NCBI GenBank assembly: GCA_910584195.1
Contig: CAJTYV010000028.1
Coordinates: 1-35,172 of the forward strand
Length of the DNA: 35,172 nucleotides
Source of the DNA: an uncultured Ruminococcus sp.
GTDB taxonomy: Bacteria > Bacillota > Clostridia > Oscillospirales > Ruminococcaceae
Reading direction: 5' to 3'
Shown one piece after another: positions 1 through 7,830 of the stretch (positions are counted from its first letter, which is position 1; every line of letters begins with the position of its first letter). Below the pieces are notes generated by a model. That model had not been told where the DNA came from. It worked only from the letters and a program-made list of their open reading frames with translations, and ran no database searches. Both the position numbers and the translations under genes were made by a program.

Positions 1-57
1 CCAGATATTGAATTTTCAAGGTGCATAGCTAAAATCTATGTGCGAAGTTTGAGTATA
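1..57 (+). repeat. Element-end-like repeat, copy A, abutting vanR
   Basis: This stretch and 20304-20364 share CCAG, ATTGAAT, TTCAAGGTGCATA and GTGCGAAGTTTGAGTATA in the same order, with a variable middle that can fold as a short hairpin (here GCATAG against CTATGT). vanR coding sequence starts directly after it. A conserved end with a variable internal hairpin suggests the end of an insertion sequence, perhaps IS605/IS607-like, but no transposase is visible and the family is a guess. Confidence 0.5.
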
Positions 58-664
58 TAAATTTTACAACGCCAAAGATGCACTGAACTGTATTGAAAAT
101 GAAACGCTTGATTTAGCAATTTTAGACGTTATGCTGCCTGATATGAACGGTTTTCAAATATGCAAAAAGATAAGGGAGAAGTATCGCTACCCCGTGATAA
201 TGCTCACGGCAAAGGGAGAGGAAGTTGATAAAATAACGGGATTAACATTAGGGGCAGATGATTATATTACAAAACCGTTTTTGCCTTTAGAATTGGTCGC
301 CCGTGTGAAAGCACAATTAAGGAGATATAAAAAATACAATGTGGGAAATGAGCCAGAGGAAGATATTTTGATTCATTCCGGTTTAGTCCTAAATGTGAAA
401 ACGCATGAGTGTACTTTAAATGAAAAGCCTCTTTCATTAACACCTACGGAGTTTTCTATACTACGCATTTTATGCCAGCAGAAAGGAAATGTAGTCAGCT
501 CGGAGGAACTTTTTCACCAAATATGGGGGGATGACTATTTCAGCAAGAGCAATAACACAATTACTGTTCATATTCGCCATCTCCGTGAGAAAATGGGAGA
601 TTCATTTGAAGAACCGCAATATATAAAAACGGTCTGGGGGTGTGGATACAAAATTGAAAGTTAA
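53..664 (+). pseudogene. vanR: VanR-type OmpR-family response regulator, 5' end missing
   Basis: Response regulator that would activate the van genes on phosphorylation by VanS. The frame is open from 53 and reads VYKFYNAKDAL, LDLAILDVMLPDMNG (phospho-accepting Asp), VIMLTAKGEE and DDYITKPF, then a winged-helix DNA-binding domain ending in TVWGCGYKIES. About 30 N-terminal residues, including the acidic pocket of the receiver, are absent because the sequence before 53 is the repeat at 1-57. An ATG at 131 has no good ribosome binding site and would give only a partial receiver. Its end overlaps vanS by 23 bases. The gene is probably interrupted by an insertion whose other side lies outside the window; a functional product is unlikely from this copy. 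Confidence 0.8.
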
Positions 665-1796
665 GATTTCTAAGGCAGCTGCATTAATTGGCACTTGTAT
701 CCTCGGTATCGTTGCTTGTTTTGGATTGTATTATCTGGTGGATAATGTCTGGAATGGCTTTTTTGTAGACTGGTTTACATCTAAATATATGAACACGCAT
801 GAAGTGTATTCTGCTGATGTTAAAAAGAATATTCTTGTTACAGAGCCTTTATGGTCGGAGCTAAAAGTATTTATTTTAACGGTTTTGATTATAATCGTAC
901 TTATCTGCATCGTGATTACTTTTGCAGCTGCAAATTTATATGCAAAGGAAAAAGTGAGAAAATCCATTACTGCGACTTCGGTAATGCTCCATGATTTTAT
1001 GACCCGGGAAAGAGGGAATATAGAAATTTTCCCTAAAGAGTATGCCGAAATTTCAGCCCAGATGTCCGAAATAAAATCCACGATGCAGCGGCATGAACAA
1101 ATGCTAAAAGAAGAAGCAAGCAGAAAAAATGATTTGATTACTTATCTTGCACATGATTTAAAGACACCGCTTACCTCTGTCATTGGATATTTAGCATTAT
1201 TAGATGAAGCACAGGATATGCCGATAGAACAAAAAACAAAGTATGTAAATATTGCATTAAGCAAAGCACTTCGTTTAGAAAAACTTATCAATGAATTTTT
1301 TGATATAACACGATATAATCTGCAACAAATTGATTTGGAAAGAGAATCTATAAACCTATGTCATATGTTGGTACAAATGACAGATGAATTTTATCCGCTG
1401 CTAAATGCCCATGGTAATCAAACAGAGGTATGTGTAGATGAAGATATAACGGTTTATGGGGATTCTATAAAATTAGCCAGAGTTTTCAATAATATTTTAA
1501 AAAATGCGATTTACTACAGCTACCCGGATACTATAATAAAAATATGGGCTGAAAACACAGCTACGGATGTTTGGATTTATTTTTGCAATAAAGGAAAGAC
1601 AATCCCTGCAGGAAAGCTAAATTCTATTTTTGAGAAGTTTTTCCGTATGGATGAAGCACGTTCGACGAATACGGGAGGTGCAGGATTGGGGCTTGCGATT
1701 GCAAAAGAAATCATAACATTGCATGGAGGTAAAATTACTGCCGAAAGTGAAAACGAATCAACAACTTTTCGTATTTCATTACCTGTAACACATTAG
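642..1796 (+). CDS. vanS: VanS-type sensor histidine kinase
   Basis: Membrane sensor kinase partner of VanR, 384 residues. Two membrane segments lie at about residues 13-32 and 73-97 around a short outside loop. The HisKA phospho-acceptor is His171 in LAHDLKTPL. The ATPase domain shows the N box (NNILKNAIYY) and the G box (NTGGAGLGLAIAKEI). The start is GTG at 642 inside the 3' end of vanR; a TTG at 654 is an alternative. The arrangement matches vanRS of VanG clusters. With vanR broken upstream, its cognate regulator would be missing unless a second copy exists. Confidence 0.85.
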   Translation: MDTKLKVKISKAAALIGTCILGIVACFGLYYLVDNVWNGFFVDWFTSKYMNTHEVYSADVKKNILVTEPLWSELKVFILTVLIIIVLICIVITFAAANLYAKEKVRKSITATSVMLHDFMTRERGNIEIFPKEYAEISAQMSEIKSTMQRHEQMLKEEASRKNDLITYLAHDLKTPLTSVIGYLALLDEAQDMPIEQKTKYVNIALSKALRLEKLINEFFDITRYNLQQIDLERESINLCHMLVQMTDEFYPLLNAHGNQTEVCVDEDITVYGDSIKLARVFNNILKNAIYYSYPDTIIKIWAENTATDVWIYFCNKGKTIPAGKLNSIFEKFFRMDEARSTNTGGAGLGLAIAKEIITLHGGKITAESENESTTFRISLPVTH

Positions 1797-1813
1797 TAAA
1801 AAATATAGGATCT

Positions 1814-1899
1814 CTTAGTATTTTCTTAGGAATTAAAAAATTGAATATTAAAGTACGGATAGCTTCTGTTCAGTAGAATGAATATTGAATAGAAGCTAT
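1814..1899 (+). promoter_or_regulatory. vanG promoter region with 11-bp spaced repeats and a 9-bp hairpin
   Basis: The 146-base gap between vanS and the ligase holds CTTAG at 1814-1818 and again at 1825-1829, an 11-bp spacing typical of tandem OmpR-family binding half-sites, so this may be the VanR box. A perfect inverted repeat, ATAGCTTCT at 1859-1867 and AGAAGCTAT at 1891-1899, follows. It could be a weak terminator for vanRS or a leader structure for the resistance genes. No perfect promoter was found. Confidence 0.4.
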
Positions 1900-1942
1900 T
1901 TGCTTTGTATTAAAAGAAATATAGAAAATGGAGGACTTCATA

Positions 1943-3004
1943 ATGAATCAACAAAAGAAAGTTGCAGTTTTCTTTGGCGGCTGCTCCACAGAATATGAGG
2001 TTTCGTTACAGTCTGCATATGCGGTAATTAAGTGTATTGATACAAAGAAATATGTACCAATTTTAATAGGCATTGCCCCTCACTCTGGCAAATGGTACTG
2101 GTATCATGGGGAACCGGAAAGGATAAAGGAAGATAATTGGCAGTCAGAAGGAAACTGTACGCCAGTATTTCCGTCTTTTGACAGGACGGTTCACGGGTTG
2201 TGTTACTGGGACAATAATCATTTACAGACAATTTCTTTAGATTCCGCATTGCCCGTTTTGCATGGGAAAAACGGAGAAGATGGAACAGTTCAAGGGGTTC
2301 TGGAATTGATGGGGATTCCTGTTATCGGATGTGGTTTATTATCTTCCGCTTTGTGCATGGATAAAGAACTGGCTCACCGTATCGTACAAATGAACGGAAT
2401 AAAAGCCGCACGCTCTTTTGCTATCAAGAAAAATTATTCAGAGGAAATGGTTCAGCAAAGGGCCTTAGAGCTTGGCTATCCATTATTCGTAAAGCCTGTA
2501 CGGTCTGGCTCATCGTTTGGGGTTTCAAAAGTGTTATACGAAGGGGATTTAATGTTAGCAATCGAAAATGCCTTCCTGCATGATTCTGCCGTTATTCTGG
2601 AAGAAATGGTTGATGGATTTGAGGTTGGATGTGCAATTTTGGGGAATAAGGATTCCGATTTGATAGTGGGTGAGGTTGATGAAATTGAATTGTCGGATGG
2701 ATTTTTTGATTACACAGAGAAATATACATTGAAAACCTCCAGTATTCATGTGCCTGCTCGTATTTCACCCGAAAAGGCAAAGGAAATTAAAGGAACAGCT
2801 CTTGAAATTTACAAAGCATTAAACTGTTGCTGTTTTGCAAGGGTGGATATGTTTTTGACTCCCGCAGGGGAAATTTATTTTAATGAAATAAACACAATCC
2901 CTGGATTTACGGAGCATAGCCGTTATCCCAACATGTTAAAAGAAGCAGGTCTGCCTTTTGATGAAGTAATCAGCCGCTTGATTGAAATGGGGGTATCGAA
3001 GTGA
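1943..3004 (+). CDS. vanG: D-alanine:D-serine ligase, VanG type
   Basis: ATP-grasp ligase that joins D-Ala to D-Ser, giving peptidoglycan precursors that bind vancomycin poorly; cytoplasmic, 353 residues, the normal length. N-terminal VAVFFGGCSTEYEVSLQSA is the family start. VLHGKNGEDGTVQGVLEL, PLFVKPVRSGSSFGVSKV (ATP-binding Lys), the omega-loop region FFDYTEKYTLK and the metal site INTIPGFTEHSRYP are all present. The EKY version of the omega loop fits D-Ser rather than D-Ala or D-lactate ligases. The chosen ATG at 1943 has GGAGG eight bases before it; the ATG at 1928 overlaps that Shine-Dalgarno sequence. It is followed directly by the truncated vanXY. Confidence 0.88.
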   Translation: MNQQKKVAVFFGGCSTEYEVSLQSAYAVIKCIDTKKYVPILIGIAPHSGKWYWYHGEPERIKEDNWQSEGNCTPVFPSFDRTVHGLCYWDNNHLQTISLDSALPVLHGKNGEDGTVQGVLELMGIPVIGCGLLSSALCMDKELAHRIVQMNGIKAARSFAIKKNYSEEMVQQRALELGYPLFVKPVRSGSSFGVSKVLYEGDLMLAIENAFLHDSAVILEEMVDGFEVGCAILGNKDSDLIVGEVDEIELSDGFFDYTEKYTLKTSSIHVPARISPEKAKEIKGTALEIYKALNCCCFARVDMFLTPAGEIYFNEINTIPGFTEHSRYPNMLKEAGLPFDEVISRLIEMGVSK

Positions 3005-3417
3005 CACAGATTGACTTTATTTGCCCGCATTTTCCATATACGGGAATTTGGGGGAAATTTAGAATGACCGCTCCGCGATTCGGCTTTGTTGAAAGGTATG
3101 TATCTGGGAAAGAGCAGATAACAGGCATTGGAGCAGAACCGTGGCATTTCCGTTATGTGGGTTATCCCCATTCTGTCATTATGACAGAAAAGGATATGGC
3201 TTTAGAAGAATATATTTGCTTTTTAAAGGAAAATACCGATTTAAGGCATCCTTATATTTATAACAGTTCTAAAGCGGATAAAATAGAAATTTCGTATGTT
3301 TTTTTAGATGGCGGTCATTCTATAAAACTTGATGTATCAGAGATGTCGCCGTATATGGTTTCGGGTACAAACGAGGGGGGCGCTATTTTAAGCAGATGGA
3401 GGGAACATTATGCGTAA
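3001..3417 (+). pseudogene. vanXY: VanXY D,D-peptidase, C-terminal half only
   Basis: VanXY normally cleaves D-Ala-D-Ala dipeptide and trims pentapeptides, removing vancomycin targets. This 138-residue ORF begins at GTG 3001, overlapping the vanG stop by four bases. It aligns with only the second half of the roughly 250-residue family. It keeps ITGIGAEPWHFRYVGYPHS, with the catalytic Glu and last zinc-ligand His. The first zinc motif (SxHxxGxAxD), which should sit before DFICPHFPYTGIW, is absent, and the sequence upstream is vanG coding. Without two of three zinc ligands the enzyme should be inactive. It overlaps the next ORF by eight bases, so the operon's translational coupling is kept. Confidence 0.8.
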
Positions 3418-4438
3418 TAAAACATTTGCAGGGATAGATTATTTCCGCTTAATAGCTGCTTTTATGGTGATTGCAATTCACACATCGCCATTGTCAGTCT
3501 GGAATGAGGGCATTGATTTTCTAATCACATATTGCGTTGGAAGAATTGCAGTTCCGTTTTTCTTTATGACAACAGGATATTTTGTTTTAGCGCCATATGT
3601 GCTTAGCAATTTTAAAAAGAAATCCCCCATCCATAAATATCTTGTTAAAAACATAAGGCTGTATTTAATTGTGACCGCTATTTATATACCTATTTCCGTG
3701 TACTCTGGGAATATTCCGCATAGCATAATGGAGTTGATGAAGCAGCTGCTTTTTGATGGCACATTTTATCATTTATGGTATTTCCCTGCTGCGGTTATTG
3801 GGTGTATTCTCCTTGCCTGTTTGACAAAAAAATCAATTCTGGCAGCGGTTTACTTTTCCATTATTGCATATGTGATAGGAATATTCGGTGATTCTTATTA
3901 TGGGATTATAGAAAATGTGCCTTTCCTCCATACGTTATACAATGGAATTTTCTTTGTCAGCAGTTATACAAGAAATGGTATATTTTTTGCTCCAATTTAT
4001 ATTTTGCTTGGGATGCTGCTTGCTGTTCCCGAATTTCATTGTCGGGAAAACATATGTAAATGGGGGCTTGTGCTGTCATCGCTGTTCATGCTGCTAGAGG
4101 GCTGGGTTACTTATAGTTTGAATCTCCAAAAACATAATAGTATGTATTTGTTTTTGCTTCCAGTCATGTACTTTTTGTTTCAATTATTGCTTAACATTTC
4201 TGGGAGAGTTCCTGCATGGATACGGGGCGGCTCTATGATGCTATATATTATCCACCCTGCGGTCATTATTGTTGTTCGTGGAATTGCTAAAGTAACAAGG
4301 CTTACCAAAATACTTGTGGATAATACTTTTATCCAGTATATCTTTGTCTGTATATTATCGCTGATAGCAGCATTTTGTATTCAAGTATTTTTGGAAAGGG
4401 GAAATAGAAATGTACCAAAAAGGAAGAGCATGGATTGA
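3410..4438 (+). CDS. vanTm: Membrane half of the VanT serine racemase (acyltransferase-3 fold)
   Basis: A 342-residue polytopic membrane protein of the acyltransferase-3 family, starting FAGIDYFRLIAAFMVIAIHTSPL and showing about ten hydrophobic segments, among them CVGRIAVPFFFMTTGYFVL and MMLYIIHPAVIIVVRGIA. In VanG and VanC clusters this is the N-terminal domain of VanT and is thought to help D- or L-Ser reach the racemase. Here it ends in its own stop, 29 bases past the start of the racemase ORF in another frame. Split VanTm/VanTr pairs are known from VanL-type clusters. It starts at ATG 3410 with GGAGG upstream. Confidence 0.82.
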   Translation: MRNKTFAGIDYFRLIAAFMVIAIHTSPLSVWNEGIDFLITYCVGRIAVPFFFMTTGYFVLAPYVLSNFKKKSPIHKYLVKNIRLYLIVTAIYIPISVYSGNIPHSIMELMKQLLFDGTFYHLWYFPAAVIGCILLACLTKKSILAAVYFSIIAYVIGIFGDSYYGIIENVPFLHTLYNGIFFVSSYTRNGIFFAPIYILLGMLLAVPEFHCRENICKWGLVLSSLFMLLEGWVTYSLNLQKHNSMYLFLLPVMYFLFQLLLNISGRVPAWIRGGSMMLYIIHPAVIIVVRGIAKVTRLTKILVDNTFIQYIFVCILSLIAAFCIQVFLERGNRNVPKRKSMD

Positions 4439-5537
4439 ACTGAATATTGATAATCTGGTTCACAATATAAGCCAATTTAAAAATATTCTTTCCCCGCAAT
4501 GTGCAATCATGCCCGTAATTAAAGCAAATGCTTATGGGCATGGTGCTGTTATCATTGCTGATGCTTTGCAGGATTTAGGAATCAAAGATTTTTGTGTGGC
4601 GACTGTAAATGAGGCGATTGAACTTAGAGAAGCAGGAATTTCAGGACAATTATTGATTTTAGGATATACTTCACCGAAACAATTTTCTGATTTAGTACAT
4701 TACAATCTGACACAGACGGTAATTGATTATCCATATGCAAAATTACTAAATGATTATGGACAAGCTGTATTTGTCCACATAGGGATAGATACTGGTATGC
4801 ACCGCTTGGGGGAAAGAAGCGAAAATATAAAAGATATTTATAAAATCTGGGAGTTTAAAAATTTGAAAATAACGGGGGTTTATTCCCATTTGTGCGTATC
4901 GGACGGAACCGGTGATGCAGAAAGGAATCTTACTCTGAAACAGGCTGCAGAATTTAATTCTGTAATAAATTCGCTGCATAGAAAGGGCATCCGTCATTTT
5001 AAAGCACATATACAAGGAAGTTACGGCGTACTAAATTATCCATCTTTAAAATTTGATTATGTACGTTTAGGAATCGCACTCTATGGTGTTTTAAGCTCTC
5101 CGAGAGATACAATAATTTCTGATATAAAATTGAAACCTGTCCTGTCATTAAAAGCCAGAATTGCGTGTGTGAAACAGTTACACAAAGGAGAAGCAATCGG
5201 TTATGGCTTTACTTATAAAGCCGCGAAAGAAATGCAGATTGCCACTGTTACGATAGGATATGGGGATGGTATTCCCCGTGAGTTGTCAAATAAAGGGTTT
5301 GTTCTGATAAATGGAAAAAAAGCGGCTATTATCGGACGTATCTGTATGGATCAGCTAATGATAGATGTGACAGGTATTCAAGGGGTGTCTTGTGGAGAAG
5401 AGGTTATATTGATTGGGAAAAGCGGAGATAGTGAAATCTTGGCTGCTGACCTGGCAGATAGTATAGACACCATATCAAATGAGATTTTATGCCAATTAGG
5501 AAGTCGTTTAGGCAGAGTATCAATAAAAAAAGTATAG
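4410..5537 (+). CDS. vanTr: Racemase half of VanT (PLP-dependent serine/alanine racemase)
   Basis: A 375-residue fold-type III racemase that supplies D-Ser to the ligase. The PLP lysine is Lys38 in PVIKANAYGHGA. Further family motifs are GIDTGMHRLG, YGVLNYPSLKFDYVRLGIALYGV, the catalytic Tyr region AIGYGFTYKA, GYGDGIPRELSNKG and the active-site loop GRICMDQLMIDVT. It begins at ATG 4410 inside the membrane ORF, with GGAAAGGGG eight bases upstream, so it can be translated on its own. Loss of the membrane fusion could be a one-base shift of an ancestral vanT. A housekeeping alanine racemase is unlikely given the operon position. Confidence 0.85.
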   Translation: MYQKGRAWIELNIDNLVHNISQFKNILSPQCAIMPVIKANAYGHGAVIIADALQDLGIKDFCVATVNEAIELREAGISGQLLILGYTSPKQFSDLVHYNLTQTVIDYPYAKLLNDYGQAVFVHIGIDTGMHRLGERSENIKDIYKIWEFKNLKITGVYSHLCVSDGTGDAERNLTLKQAAEFNSVINSLHRKGIRHFKAHIQGSYGVLNYPSLKFDYVRLGIALYGVLSSPRDTIISDIKLKPVLSLKARIACVKQLHKGEAIGYGFTYKAAKEMQIATVTIGYGDGIPRELSNKGFVLINGKKAAIIGRICMDQLMIDVTGIQGVSCGEEVILIGKSGDSEILAADLADSIDTISNEILCQLGSRLGRVSIKKV

Positions 5538-5610
5538 CAGATTTTTACCTGGCGAAGGAAAGGGGCGTATTCGTGAATTGCAATGTCTACAGTGTCTATT
5601 TGGCGAACGG

Positions 5611-6605
5611 CTAGGTTTGGCGTATATAATAAGGCTTATCCCATAATTTATCCGAGATTCCCTGTTCCCGGTAGTTTTTGGGAGTTAAGGAAGTAAAGCG
5701 TTTGAATATACGGGTAAAGTAGTGAATATCTGTAAATCCGCACTGCTGGACAATTTTTTTGATTGGGAGATCTGTGCTTAAAAGCAGGTGCTTGGCATGC
5801 TCAACTCTGCAGCGGTTGACATATTCTGTAAGAGAGATTCCCAGTTCTTTTGTGAACAGAGTGGAAAGATAATTGGGGTTGAGGATAAGGCGGACCGCTA
5901 ATGCTTTCAGACTCAAATCGGTGTCGGGTTCCATGTTGATATAAGTAATGGCTTTTCGGATGGGCAGGGAAAAGTTTTTAAGATTGTACTGCCTTACCAT
6001 ATTGCAATAACCGGCAATCATAGTCCGGTTAAATTGCTTGCACTGGTTGGCATTTCTAAATTGCTCGATCTGACGAATGTTTTCATCAGAAAATTCACTG
6101 ATATATATGGGATGGACGCCGGCAGATTCCGCTGCCTTTTGCAGGATACAGTTAAAGGCAATACAGAAATCCTTATGGCCTCTCAGTTCGTTTGAGAGCC
6201 GTCTTACAATGGGGGGGTATCGGCAATTTTGCCAAAGGTTTCCAAAGCTGCGTCTTTATTTCCGCAGGATACGGCTTCAAAGATCATATTTTCAGTCTCA
6301 TAGCGCAGTTCAATATGTCGGAAATCGGGAAAAAGATGTTCGGAAATATGAAAATGAAAGTTTTGATCCTCTGCCCATTGGTCCAGTACAGGCATCTGTA
6401 GATGAAAGACCTGAAAGGACTTTTTGTACAAGGAACAGATAGTCCGGAAACCTCTTATGTAGGGCATTTCTCCTGGATCTATCTGTTCAAGAATCAGGTT
6501 ACGAAGGTACAGGATAGGGATATAATCGCTTCCGCACAAGACCAGGAGACATATGGTATTGTTCCAACAAATGACGGCGGTGGAAGCTTGTCGGCAGGAG
6601 AATAT
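5611..6605 (-). pseudogene. AraC-family regulator, frameshifted in a poly-G run
   Basis: Read on the minus strand, the C-terminal part (from about 6021 down) has two helix-turn-helix motifs: LSLKALAVRLILNPNYLSTLF and IKKIVQQCGFTDIHYFTRIFKRF. The N-terminal part, in another frame, runs from about 6605 to 6204 and includes LCGSDYIPILYLRN and HISEHLFPDFRHIELRYETE. The frames meet at seven G at 6211-6217; with eight G the protein reads continuously as IADTPPIVRRLSNELRGH. The product would be about 330 residues, with no clear start codon or binding site at the 5' end. Either a phase-variable tract, a decayed gene, or a sequencing error in the homopolymer. Confidence 0.75.
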
Positions 6606-6690
6606 TCAAATTTGTTTGATTGGCTGAATGACCAGAAAAAATAAAGCAATTATGCGGGCGTAAGAATAACCGCTGTCAAGAGCCATAGCA

Positions 6691-6731
6691 GAGCCAATCG
6701 TTCGTTGCTAAAACGGACGATCGGCTCTTTT
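6691..6731 (+). terminator. Rho-independent terminator
   Basis: The stem GAGCCAATCGTTCGT (6691-6705) pairs with ACGGACGATCGGCTC (6713-6727), with one mismatch and one wobble, and is followed by TTTTC. It is oriented for plus-strand transcription, yet no intact plus-strand gene precedes it, so it probably belongs to a deleted gene. Confidence 0.6.
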
Positions 6732-6736
6732 CGATT

Positions 6737-7024
6737 TCACAGTACGGTTATTATCATCCGGTGTACTCTGCCGGATCTTAACTTCTCCGTAAGAAGCCCC
6801 GCAGTAATACTTCCCAATATAGTGGCAACCGCCATCGCGCTCTCCGCCCCTTCATAAAATTTTGCGTCCAGACCAAGCACGGCCCGCACAAGAAAGGGCA
6901 GCCCTGCCAGCGTAACCCCCATGACAAAGAAGCGTGAGAAAGCCGCCAGAAGCAGCATCTTCATGATATCCGGCCGCTTTTTCATGATAATACGGATACT
7001 GCCGGAAAAATCATTTTTTGCCAT
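6737..7024 (-). pseudogene. MFS transporter fragment
   Basis: A 95-residue stretch with IMKKRPDIMKMLLLAAFSRFFVMGVTLAGLPFLVRAVLGLDA and a second hydrophobic run (AMAVATILGSITAGLL). This matches the middle of enterobactin-exporter-like MFS proteins of about 400 residues, at the start of the second six-helix half. A stop codon lies in frame just upstream, and the ORF ends at 6737 before the remaining helices. Both ends are therefore lost and no function is expected. Confidence 0.6.
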
Positions 7025-7088
7025 CTGTCAATTATAACATGTGCAATCTTAGTCTTTTAAATTTTTTCAGATATGCTATTGATATTAG

Positions 7089-7131
7089 ATATACTGTGTG
7101 GTACGATATACAGCAAGGAGGTACAGTATAT
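7089..7131 (+). promoter_or_regulatory. Inverted-repeat operator over the padR start
   Basis: ATATACTGT at 7089-7097 and ACAGTATAT at 7123-7131 form a perfect 9-bp inverted repeat. The second arm covers the padR ATG and lies just after its Shine-Dalgarno sequence (AAGGAGGT, 7115-7122). PadR proteins bind dyad operators in their own promoters, so self-repression is likely. Confidence 0.5.
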
Positions 7132-7462
7132 GAATATTGATGATTGGAAATCCCAAATCAAACGTGGGACACTTGATTTTTGTATTCTGTTAATGATAAG
7201 GCAGCGACCATCTTATGGATATGAAATTATCAGCACATTAGAAAAATATCCTATTTTAGCTGCAAAAGAGAATACAATTTATCCGCTGCTCAGACGGCTA
7301 ATGAAAGAAGAATATGTTTCATCCTCATGGCAGGAAAGTGCCGAGGGTTTGCCGCCGAGAAAATACTATTCCATTACAGACAAAGGGCTTGAATATATTT
7401 CTGCTATGTCTCAAGAATGGAATAACTTGTTAAATGCAATCAATGAAATTAAAGTAGAATAA
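7130..7462 (+). CDS. PadR-family transcriptional regulator
   Basis: A small winged-helix repressor of 110 residues. RGTLDFCILLMIRQRPSYGYEIISTLE is the canonical PadR N-terminal helix-turn-helix region. NTIYPLLRRLMKEEYVSSSW and GLPPRKYYSITDKG form the wing, and a short C-terminal helix suits dimerisation. ATG 7130 is chosen over upstream in-frame starts because AAGGAGGT lies seven bases before it. PadR genes usually sit before DUF1700 or transporter genes; here the next ORFs are short and unfamiliar, so its target is unclear beyond autoregulation. It sits in a zone of broken genes but looks whole. Confidence 0.85.
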   Translation: MNIDDWKSQIKRGTLDFCILLMIRQRPSYGYEIISTLEKYPILAAKENTIYPLLRRLMKEEYVSSSWQESAEGLPPRKYYSITDKGLEYISAMSQEWNNLLNAINEIKVE

Positions 7463-7466
7463 GACT

Positions 7467-7619
7467 ATGGAAAAAATGTTGAATGGAAATAGAATTCATG
7501 ACATTTACGGCATTCAGAAAGCATTTCACAACAAACAGGTTGTTTCAATGAAACAGACAGATTACAATAGCTGTTATTTGAATTCCATGCTACAGAAATA
7601 CGATTCTTTTAGAAGGTAA
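7467..7619 (+). CDS. Small ORF after padR, function unknown
   Basis: Fifty residues starting MEKMLNGNRIHDIYGIQKAF, four bases after the padR stop, with no strong ribosome binding site. It holds one Cys and a polar C-terminus (MLQKYDSFRR) and no recognisable domain. The position fits an operon with padR; it could be the fused remnant of a larger gene removed by deletion. Low confidence that it is expressed. Confidence 0.3.
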   Translation: MEKMLNGNRIHDIYGIQKAFHNKQVVSMKQTDYNSCYLNSMLQKYDSFRR

Positions 7620-7630
7620 GAAGAAAGATT

Positions 7631-7792
7631 ATGAAAGGAAAATGTATTCTGATATTTATGATCGTTTTGGCAATGGGGATGACTGCCTGCTCAGCGGTAT
7701 CTACGGAGACTGCAGAAGAGGATGGAAAAGTTTCTCTGGAAGGCGAGAAAAATGTGCTTGCATATTTGGCGGGCGGTGAATGTCGATCATGA
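7631..7792 (+). pseudogene. Lipoprotein N-terminus (probable truncated gene)
   Basis: Fifty-three residues: MKGKCILIFMIVLAMGMTAC is a type II signal peptide with a lipobox ending at Cys20, followed by a charged linker and an abrupt end (GGECRS). AGAAGG lies just upstream of the ATG. Substrate-binding lipoproteins of ABC transporters start this way but are hundreds of residues long, so this is probably the front of a gene cut by deletion. A genuine tiny lipoprotein is possible. Confidence 0.45.
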
Positions 7793-7830
7793 ATCGAAGA
7801 TTCATAATCTAATGGCGAGGAGGTGGCGCA

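Noticed and set aside
6402..6644. Plus-strand 80-residue ORF ending SLSAGEYSNLFDWLNDQKK
   Set aside because: Most of it is antisense to the AraC frame. The last 40 residues look protein-like and might be the tail of a deleted gene, but there is no start or domain to support it.
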